NCBI GenBank assembly: GCA_938005475.1
Contig: CALLNY010000016.1
Coordinates: 1 to 58,109, forward strand
Length of the DNA: 58,109 nucleotides
Direction: 5' to 3'
Source of the DNA: an uncultured Bacteroidia bacterium
Lineage (GTDB): Bacteria; Bacteroidota; Bacteroidia; J057; CALLMJ01
The notes beneath the pieces are model-generated. The model worked only from the letters and a program-made list of their open reading frames with translations. It searched no databases and was not told the origin of the DNA. Positions within the stretch are counted from its first letter, which is position 1. The number at the start of each line of letters is the position of its first letter. The position numbers and the translations under genes were made by a program. This document shows positions 52,278 to 58,109 of the stretch, one piece after another.

Positions 52278-53927
52278 TTATACTAACGAAAAAGAAAATA
52301 ACTTGATAAGCCATTCAATAAACCAATGAAAATGGTAAGTTTTTCGTGTTAGTTTTTCAATCGCTTTATTTGGCTGTATAAAATTACCTATGTGTTTATG
52401 GCTTAAATTATTTTTTTCTAATATTTTTCCTGTATCATTTAGGATATTAAAAGCTTCTTCGGTTGTAAGATTAGGTTTGATGGACTTCATGACACCAATA
52501 ATTCCTGAAACATAGGGCGTTGCCATAGAAGTACCATTTAATTTCTTATATTGATTATGGGGCGTTGTAGATAATATATCTACTCCAGGAGCGGCTATCC
52601 CATATTTTTGTTCAGTAAAGTAATTAGAAAACGAAGCTTTTCTTAAATTCGAATCTACTGCGGCAACCGTAATACAATTCGAGCAACATGCAGGAGCAAA
52701 ATATTTTGCATCCATGTTGTTGTTTCCAGCGGCAACTACCACAATAGCGCCTTTTTTATTGCAATATTCAATAGCTTCTTCGTAAGCCGCTTGTCTTGAA
52801 TCGCTTGAAGGACCTCCTAATGACATAGAAATTACATCGGCTCCTAAATCAGCCGCTAATATCATTCCATCAATAATCTGCTCCTGTCTTCCCTTCCCAT
52901 TCGGTAAAACTGTTATACTTGTAACTTTACAAAAACGATTATTGTAATTCAGAGAAGCCACTCCTATTTGATTGTTAGTTACCGCAGCGGCAATGCCCGC
53001 ACAATGGGTTCCATGTATTTCAGTATCCCTATCGTATTCTTTGGAAACTGAAAAATAATTTTCTTTTAAATCCTCATGATTTGCATCTAATCCCGTATCT
53101 AAAATAAATATTTTACTTATTTTTTTAGGTTTAATTCGTTTAAGTTTTGTAACAAATTCATCTATATTTAACGCATATAAAGCCCATTGCTCTATTGAGT
53201 GAACATCATTGATAGTAGAAAAAGAAATAGGCTTTTTATGCCCTGTATTAGACTCTTCGGGAAGTACTTCATATTTATCATTCCATTCAATAGAAGAGAT
53301 CAGCTTTGAATTTTTTAGTAATTCATATACTTTATTAGCAATTTCATCATTCTCTACATCAATAGTATACCAGTTATCTAAATCCGTTAAATCTTTATCT
53401 TTTATAAGAGGAAAGGCTTCCTCTATTTCAAATTTAATACTCTGACTATTTAAATAATTTTTTAATGCAGGTAGCTGAGAATTATCATTTAAAGAAATTA
53501 ATAATTCCGCAGAGTAATTACTTTTGGGAAGTTCTGATACCCAATCCTTAATTTTTACAAAATCTCTTTGTAGTTCATCTATCAAATTCTTTTTTATTCC
53601 CCAGTATATCCCAAAACTTATCCAAAAAAAAGTAAATAAAATCGCTAGTTTTTTGTTCTCAAAAGCTATAATCGATAAAACAATTAACAAAAGGTCTCTT
53701 ATTACCCAGAAAACCCAAAAGTAATCAACCCCTATTTCACTATTATAATTACAATAAAAAGCAATGAAATGAAGAACTAGGTTGAAGATTATAAGATAAG
53801 ATAGAAAGGATTTTATTTTCGAAAATTTATTAGATAAATCCAATAAATTCCATATGTAAATAAAAATAACTAAAGTACTAAGTGTTATGGGATAAAATCT
53901 TGCAATTATAACAAAATATTGTTCCAT
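52278..53927 (-). CDS. Membrane-anchored subtilisin-like serine peptidase (S8)
   Basis: The 549-residue protein begins with about four membrane helices (residues ~8-135). A propeptide-like domain follows (~145-235, AELLISLNDNSQLPALKNYL, LISSIEWND), then a complete subtilase domain. The catalytic triad is present: Asp in IFILDTGLDANHEDL (~277), His in EIHGTHCAGIAAA (~306) and Ser in LNGTSMATPYVSG (~466), plus the oxyanion AAGNNN. The last ~20 residues are hydrophobic/aromatic. N-terminal membrane helices are unusual for subtilases, which are normally secreted. The 81-residue gene lies 12 nt upstream in the same unit. Confidence 0.87.
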   Translation of the reverse strand: MEQYFVIIARFYPITLSTLVIFIYIWNLLDLSNKFSKIKSFLSYLIIFNLVLHFIAFYCNYNSEIGVDYFWVFWVIRDLLLIVLSIIAFENKKLAILFTFFWISFGIYWGIKKNLIDELQRDFVKIKDWVSELPKSNYSAELLISLNDNSQLPALKNYLNSQSIKFEIEEAFPLIKDKDLTDLDNWYTIDVENDEIANKVYELLKNSKLISSIEWNDKYEVLPEESNTGHKKPISFSTINDVHSIEQWALYALNIDEFVTKLKRIKPKKISKIFILDTGLDANHEDLKENYFSVSKEYDRDTEIHGTHCAGIAAAVTNNQIGVASLNYNNRFCKVTSITVLPNGKGRQEQIIDGMILAADLGADVISMSLGGPSSDSRQAAYEEAIEYCNKKGAIVVVAAGNNNMDAKYFAPACCSNCITVAAVDSNLRKASFSNYFTEQKYGIAAPGVDILSTTPHNQYKKLNGTSMATPYVSGIIGVMKSIKPNLTTEEAFNILNDTGKILEKNNLSHKHIGNFIQPNKAIEKLTRKTYHFHWFIEWLIKLFSFSLV

Positions 53928-53939
53928 ATTCTTTTCAAT

Positions 53940-54185
53940 TTAATCAATTTTTTTTATACTTAAAACTTCGTAAAATATACCATTCATAAAGATATTGACT
54001 ACATCCTCTGGGGATTTCTTTAATAAAATGGCTACCCGAATTCCTTCCTGTCTAAATTCATGAGGAAGGTTATTTAAATTATAAATTGTATTATTCTCAT
54101 TCAGCCTCCAAAATCCCCCTTCTAAATTTTCATATTCTATTGTCCCGATGTGCAACGATATAGGTAGGTCTATTTTTATTTCCAT
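53940..54185 (-). CDS. 81-residue partner of the membrane subtilase
   Basis: This small protein has no signal peptide. Its sequence (HIGTIEYENLEGGFWRLNE, LNNLPHEFRQEGIRVAILLK, FYEVLSIKKI) forms a compact beta-rich domain. I recall similar G-T-x-x-Y-x-x-LEGGFW proteins of unknown function, often small and sometimes exported, but cannot name the family. It precedes the subtilase gene by 12 nt and shares its promoter, whose -7 box ends 4 nt before this ATG. An inhibitor, activator or substrate role towards the protease is an inference from position only. Confidence 0.8.
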   Translation of the reverse strand: MEIKIDLPISLHIGTIEYENLEGGFWRLNENNTIYNLNNLPHEFRQEGIRVAILLKKSPEDVVNIFMNGIFYEVLSIKKID

Positions 54186-54189
54186 TTAG

Positions 54190-54197
54190 CAAAAATA
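54190..54197 (-). promoter_or_regulatory. -7 box (TAttTTTG) for the 81-residue gene and subtilase, 4 nt before ATG
   Basis: A perfect match with four bases before ATG 54185; it implies a leaderless two-gene mRNA. Confidence 0.65.
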
Positions 54198-54272
54198 ATG
54201 AATTTTTACAAAAATGAACAAACTTTCCGCTAATTTTTTTACACAAAATGCTTTCTCTTTTGAAATTTACTA

Positions 54273-54280
54273 TATCTTTG
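54273..54280 (+). promoter_or_regulatory. -7 box (TAtcTTTG) for the dihaem peroxidase gene
   Basis: A perfect match 16 nt before ATG 54297. Confidence 0.6.
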
Positions 54281-54296
54281 CGTAAAAACTAAAATT

Positions 54297-55235
54297 ATGC
54301 AGCTGTTCTTTGTTCTTATTGGTTTTGTTTTTTTGGTTGTAATGTGTTCTTTTTATCATAAAACAGAGGAAATGACGGCTGTTGAGTTAGGGAAGAAGCT
54401 ATTTTTTGACCCTATATTATCTTCGGATAACTCGGTTGCTTGTGCAAGTTGCCATAAGCCAGAGTATGGATTTGCTGATAATCAAGCATTTAGTATTGGT
54501 GTAGGGGGAAAAAGAACTAGCAGAAATACGCCATCAGTACTCAATATGAAAAATAGAACAGCTTTTTTTTGGGATGGTAGAGCATCTACGCTTGAAGAAC
54601 AAGCTCTGGGTCCTATTCAAAATCCTGATGAAATGAATCTACCCATCGCAGAGGCTATCCAAAGGCTAAACAAGCATCCCTTTTATTCCAAAGCATTTTA
54701 CAAAGTTTATGGTAAACCTGCCGATTCTTTGACTCTTGGTAAGGCTTTAGCCGCCTTTGAAGAAACCCTTGAAATTGAAGAAACTCGGATGGACCAATAC
54801 TTTGCAGGTAATAAAAGTATTTTTAATGAATCTGAAAAAAGAGGCTTACAATTATTCAATGAAAAAGCAGGTTGTATAGAATGTCATTTCGGTCCCGATT
54901 TCACGAATGACCAATTCAAAAATATAGGGCTCTACTCTGGAGGGAAAAATGAGGATTTAGGACGTTACAACGTTACCAAAGATAAAAAGGATAAAGGAAA
55001 ATTTAAAGTACCTGGGCTTCGTAATGTTATTTATACTGCTCCTTATATGCACGACGGACGTTTTAAAACGTTAGAAGAAGTAATTGACTATTACAACAGC
55101 CCCGATGCCGCTAACCCCAAACATAAAAACCGTGATAAAAAAATTAAAAACCTTCATCTTACCACCCAAGAAAAGCAAGATTTAATTAACTTCCTTAAAA
55201 CTGCTAGTACTGAAAAACCATACAAAGTTTTCTAA
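54297..55235 (+). CDS. Dihaem cytochrome c peroxidase (MauG/CcpA family)
   Basis: This 312-residue periplasmic enzyme has an N-terminal hydrophobic segment (FFVLIGFVFLVVMCSF) as signal or anchor and two haem c sites, CASCH (~51) and CIECH (~192). ELGKKLFFDPILSSDNSVAC, GRASTLEEQALGPIQNPDEM and APYMHDGRFKTLEEV are the usual conserved blocks. It reduces hydrogen peroxide with electrons from cytochrome c, or oxidises a protein as in MauG. The stop overlaps the convergent waaA stop by four bases. No partner cytochrome gene is adjacent. Confidence 0.93.
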   Translation: MQLFFVLIGFVFLVVMCSFYHKTEEMTAVELGKKLFFDPILSSDNSVACASCHKPEYGFADNQAFSIGVGGKRTSRNTPSVLNMKNRTAFFWDGRASTLEEQALGPIQNPDEMNLPIAEAIQRLNKHPFYSKAFYKVYGKPADSLTLGKALAAFEETLEIEETRMDQYFAGNKSIFNESEKRGLQLFNEKAGCIECHFGPDFTNDQFKNIGLYSGGKNEDLGRYNVTKDKKDKGKFKVPGLRNVIYTAPYMHDGRFKTLEEVIDYYNSPDAANPKHKNRDKKIKNLHLTTQEKQDLINFLKTASTEKPYKVF

Positions 55236-56479
55236 CTCTGAATTAAAAAGTTTTGTATCCAATGAGTTATTTTTTTTGTCGCTCCTTGTTTAGAGTATAC
55301 ATAATTTTTTGCGGCATCTCCGGATTGTTTATATTGCTTTTGATGACTCAAAAATTGAATAATGTACGGAATATCTTTGTCCGTTTTTACAGGAACAGCC
55401 GCTCCAACTTTAATAAGCCCATAAGCTTCATGAAATTTATGATAATTAGGACCAAAGAAAATAGGCTTTCCGTATACAGCCGCTTCTAATGTATTGTGTA
55501 TGCCCACCCCAAAACCACCGCCTATCCATACTGCATCCGCATAATGATAAAGCCTAGATAGCCATCCCATCTTATCAATTACAAGAACCCGTTTCGGTTT
55601 TGTTTGTGCGTTCTTTACAATATCTGAATAAAAAATAGCATCAGGAAATAAACTTCTTAATTGTTGATTATGAAGTTCAGAAATTTCATGCGGCACTAAA
55701 ACAAAGTTCCAGTTTGGTAAAAGGTTATATAATTTTTTTGCCCATAATTCATCGGCAGGCCATGAAGAACCAAACATGAAAATAGGTTTTGCAGGTAGAT
55801 AACTTTCAATTTCTTTAATAGCCTCCCAATTTTCACAAATTTCAATTACTCTATCAAAACGTGTATCTCCTGCAAGCGTAATTTTAGAGAGTTCACAGTA
55901 TGGTTTTAAATTTTCATAACTTTCTTGGTTTTGTACAAATATATGGGTATAACTATTCAATGCTTTTTGGTAGAGCTTCTTCAATACACCTTGAAAAAAA
56001 GGACTGTTTTTTCTAAAAATACCACTAATCAAAAGGCAGGGTATCTTTTTTTTTCTTATAGCAAATAAAAAATTTAACCAAAATTCATATTTAATGAAAA
56101 TAGCCATTTTAGGCTGAACGATATCTAAAAAATCGTTTGCATTTTGGGGGGTATCTGAAGGCAAATAAGTGATAAAATCTACGAGAGCATAATTTTTACA
56201 TAGCTCGTATCCCGATGGAGAAAAAAAAGTTACCAAGATATTTTGATGAGGATATTGGTTTTTTAGCCATTGAATAATCGGTTTGGCTTGTTCAAATTCA
56301 CCAGAAGATGCGGCATGAAACCAAATAGCTTGATGAACTTTCTGTTGTTGAGTTTTTAGTATTTCTCTCCATTGTTTTCTTCCTTGTTTCCATAAATAAG
56401 CTTTTTTTATCCATAATGACGCTAAATATACCCCCAAACCATATATCCTGACTCCAAGATTATAAAGCAATTGAAGCAT
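55232..56479 (-). CDS. waaA: 3-deoxy-D-manno-octulosonic acid transferase
   Basis: WaaA (KdtA) adds Kdo to lipid A at the inner membrane, founding the LPS core, so the organism makes LPS. The 415-residue GT-B protein has an N-terminal hydrophobic anchor, WFHAASSGEFEQAKPII with the catalytic glutamate, LVTFFSPSGYE, SGIFRKNSPFF, FGSSWPADE and the donor-site WIGGGFGVGIHNTLEAAVYG. It follows the DUF4159 gene by 4 nt on the same strand. Confidence 0.95.
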   Translation of the reverse strand: MLQLLYNLGVRIYGLGVYLASLWIKKAYLWKQGRKQWREILKTQQQKVHQAIWFHAASSGEFEQAKPIIQWLKNQYPHQNILVTFFSPSGYELCKNYALVDFITYLPSDTPQNANDFLDIVQPKMAIFIKYEFWLNFLFAIRKKKIPCLLISGIFRKNSPFFQGVLKKLYQKALNSYTHIFVQNQESYENLKPYCELSKITLAGDTRFDRVIEICENWEAIKEIESYLPAKPIFMFGSSWPADELWAKKLYNLLPNWNFVLVPHEISELHNQQLRSLFPDAIFYSDIVKNAQTKPKRVLVIDKMGWLSRLYHYADAVWIGGGFGVGIHNTLEAAVYGKPIFFGPNYHKFHEAYGLIKVGAAVPVKTDKDIPYIIQFLSHQKQYKQSGDAAKNYVYSKQGATKKITHWIQNFLIQS

Positions 56480-56483
56480 TAAA

Positions 56484-57146
56484 TTAATTCAATAGAACGT
56501 ATAAAAGAATATTGGTTCCCATTTGAAACGCTTTTTGACGCACTTCCTCAGGATCCTTATGGACTTCGGGGTCCTCCCAACCATCTCCTAAATCGCATTC
56601 ATAAGTTACTAAACAAAGAATACGACCTTCATGGATTATCCCAAACAATTGGGCAGGCTTTCCATCATGTTCATGGATTTTAGGTAGACCTCTCGGAAAA
56701 CTAAATTGTTGATGAAAAATTGGATGTTGAGGCGATATTTCTGTTAATTCATATTCCGGAAAAATTTTTTTTATTTCTCTTTTGATGTAAGGGAACATAC
56801 CGTAGTTATCATCCGCTAATAGCACTCCCCCCGCTAACAGGTACTTCCGTAGATTTTCAACCTCTTTAGGATGAAATAATACATTTCCATGCCCCGTCAT
56901 ATAAACCAATGGATATTGAAAGATAGCAGGACTACTCGGCTCAACAATCTCTTCTTCTAAATGAATTAAACCTTTGGTATTTTGTTTAAAAAACTTATAA
57001 AAATTAGGCAACGAAGAAGGATTAGCGTACCAATCTCCTCCACCATCATATTTTAATTTGCCAACCTTAAAACTATAAGAAAAATTTTGGGAGTAGACGT
57101 ATCCGCATAATATCATACCCCCAAAAAATAAAAGAAAAACTTTCAT
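56484..57146 (-). CDS. Exported DUF4159 domain protein
   Basis: The 220-residue protein has a signal peptide (LLFFGGMILCGYVYS-Q) followed by the DUF4159 pattern FKVGKLKYDGGGDWYANPS, YPLVYMTGHGNVLF, LRKYLLAGGVLLADDNYG. The fold is GATase1-like and the family's function is unknown. It lies 4 nt before waaA, so the two are probably co-transcribed; a link to LPS is possible but unproven. Start ATG 57146 is four bases after a -7 box. Confidence 0.88.
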   Translation of the reverse strand: MKVFLLFFGGMILCGYVYSQNFSYSFKVGKLKYDGGGDWYANPSSLPNFYKFFKQNTKGLIHLEEEIVEPSSPAIFQYPLVYMTGHGNVLFHPKEVENLRKYLLAGGVLLADDNYGMFPYIKREIKKIFPEYELTEISPQHPIFHQQFSFPRGLPKIHEHDGKPAQLFGIIHEGRILCLVTYECDLGDGWEDPEVHKDPEEVRQKAFQMGTNILLYVLLN

Positions 57147-57150
57147 GTTA

Positions 57151-57158
57151 CAAAATTA
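57151..57158 (-). promoter_or_regulatory. -7 box (TAatTTTG) for the DUF4159-waaA unit, 4 nt before ATG
   Basis: A perfect match with TAAC between box and ATG 57146; it implies a leaderless transcript. Confidence 0.65.
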
Positions 57159-57236
57159 TGATTTATTTAGAAACAAAAAACAAGGATTTCCCTCATCACT
57201 AAAAACTGCATGGGGAATAATTTTCAAACCTTGTAT

Positions 57237-58109
57237 TTAATTTCCTGTATTTTCAGGCAACATTACTTGGTATCCTGTTAACGATTTAATGATAACAGGA
57301 TAAGAATAACTCAACTTTAAGGTATTAATCCCTTCATGAACCTTTATTCTTTCTAATAATTTCCCTTCAAGTGAATAGATTTCTAATGTTTCGGAATGAC
57401 AGTCACAATTCACAAAGTCTACAAAGGGATTAGGATAGCAATCAAAATTTTTTAAATTTTTAGGAGAAGTTAAAGAAGTGGTATTAGAGTAATAACGCCA
57501 TAATTCAAAGCCATTCGCTGGGTTGTAATTAGCTTTAAAGAATAAACCAAAAGGAGTTGAAGTAAAGAAAAAAGGAAAATAAAGTAAATTAAATGGATTT
57601 AGGGCAGTAAAGGGTTGGATTTGAGTTGTACCACTAGCTGTTCCATCAGATTTAAAAAGTTGATAGTTTTCATTATTTACAGGACCTATATCCGCAATGA
57701 AATAGAGTTCGTTATTGTGGATAGTGAAAGAATTTGGGAAACTACCCGCTCCTGGGTTAGTATTGATATTTTTGAAAAGAGTAGTGCCGTTAGTAGTGCC
57801 ATCAGAAATCCATAATTCTCTACCATTCAGTGCATCTTCTGCTGTAAAAAATAATTTATTATTGAAAAGAAAGAAATTATCAGGGAATGAGGCTCCCATA
57901 GGTTTAATATCTTTGAGCAGTACAGTTTCAGAGCCATTGGTTTTCCATAATTCGTTATTGCCACTCATATTTTCTGCTTGAAATACAACGATACTATCCG
58001 CCAAAAATAAATTGACGGGATAAGAACCATCAGAACCAGGGAAAATATCTTTTAATAATTGAGTGCCAGCAGTGGTACCATCCGTTTTCCATAATTCTTG
58101 ACCATTTGT
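57237..58109 (-). CDS. ELWxxDG-repeat protein with T9SS sorting domain (runs off right edge)
   Basis: The 290-residue C-terminal fragment is open to the last base; its start is outside the window. It has repeats of ~55-60 residues with QELWKTDGTTAGTQLLKDI, NNELWKTNGS and RELWISDGTTNGTTLF, the ELWxxDGTxxGT unit of repeat proteins thought to fold as propellers. A C-terminal T9SS type A sorting domain follows (CYPNPFVDFVNC, LEIYSLEGKLLERI, YPVIIKSLTGYQVML). I infer a large surface protein exported by type IX secretion. An internal TTG at 58004 is not the real start. Confidence 0.88.
   Translation of the reverse strand, partial: TNGQELWKTDGTTAGTQLLKDIFPGSDGSYPVNLFLADSIVVFQAENMSGNNELWKTNGSETVLLKDIKPMGASFPDNFFLFNNKLFFTAEDALNGRELWISDGTTNGTTLFKNINTNPGAGSFPNSFTIHNNELYFIADIGPVNNENYQLFKSDGTASGTTQIQPFTALNPFNLLYFPFFFTSTPFGLFFKANYNPANGFELWRYYSNTTSLTSPKNLKNFDCYPNPFVDFVNCDCHSETLEIYSLEGKLLERIKVHEGINTLKLSYSYPVIIKSLTGYQVMLPENTGN

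Noticed and set aside
1-58109. CRISPR array, insertion sequence, prophage or integron
   Set aside because: No regularly spaced repeats, transposase with inverted repeats, phage structural genes or integrase were found on either strand.

Overview
The window looks like chromosomal DNA of a Bacteroidota bacterium, probably of the Cytophagales/Chitinophagales type. It is AT-rich. About thirty start sites are preceded by the Bacteroidota -7 promoter box TAnnTTTG, and Shine-Dalgarno sequences are almost absent. Secreted proteins carry type IX secretion (T9SS) C-terminal sorting domains. Many families are typical of the phylum (DUF3467, DUF4412, DUF5916, DUF6029, DUF4159, a PorE-like OmpA protein, glycogen synthase reduced to its GT5 half). 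I found no IS element, prophage, CRISPR array or plasmid function. Lineage below phylum is a guess.

Layout. 1-7500: edge of a secreted protein gene, then DUF3467, a frame-broken DUF6150-like gene, purD and def in a tight run; a flavin reductase and a SPOR-like coiled-coil protein on the minus strand; mdh; and a PorE-like TPR/beta-propeller/OmpA protein. 7500-18500: a free-standing RQC/HRDC protein, folC and anmK divergently transcribed, hemA, a class A penicillin-binding protein, and two exported zinc peptidases (M43 with T9SS tail, M28), the second running into a tRNA-Cys gene. 18500-30800: bioA, short glycogen synthase, FKBP isomerase, membrane patatin, NUDIX, RmlD-like reductase, WG-repeat protein, uvrB, a frame-broken Rpn nuclease and a POTRA/BamA-like protein. 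30800-39400: dnaK, an RNA-methyltransferase-like protein, a 43-residue lipoprotein, tRNA-Ser and tRNA-Pro, a multiply frameshifted lipoprotein gene, a two-module AAA ATPase, recO, and the rpsF-rpsR-rplI operon. 39400-58109: enoyl-CoA hydratase, an esterase, DUF4412, the overlapping rpmH-rnpA-glycosyltransferase run, a lactone oxidase/acyltransferase/PHA synthase stretch, DUF5916 and DUF6029 envelope proteins, a membrane-anchored subtilase with a small partner, a dihaem peroxidase, waaA, DUF4159, and the edge of a T9SS-exported ELWxxDG-repeat protein.

How the genes fit together. Most are housekeeping: purines, haem, biotin, folate, TCA cycle, translation, DNA repair, chaperones. A large second group builds or uses the envelope: cell-wall synthesis and recycling (PBP1A, AnmK), LPS core (WaaA), phospholipid acylation, outer-membrane proteins, and T9SS cargo with a likely T9SS anchoring component.

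The least ordinary items are: (i) six genes whose -7 box ends exactly 4 nt before the start codon, suggesting leaderless mRNAs; (ii) the membrane subtilase plus 81-residue partner operon; (iii) an Rpn nuclease whose two frames join at a canonical A AAA AAT slippery heptamer; (iv) a decayed lipoprotein gene whose three lesions are all single-base losses; (v) a tRNA-Cys gene sharing bases with the end of a convergent peptidase gene; (vi) the RQC/HRDC protein without a helicase. None is proven to be a new system; the subtilase pair and the leaderless set deserve checking first.
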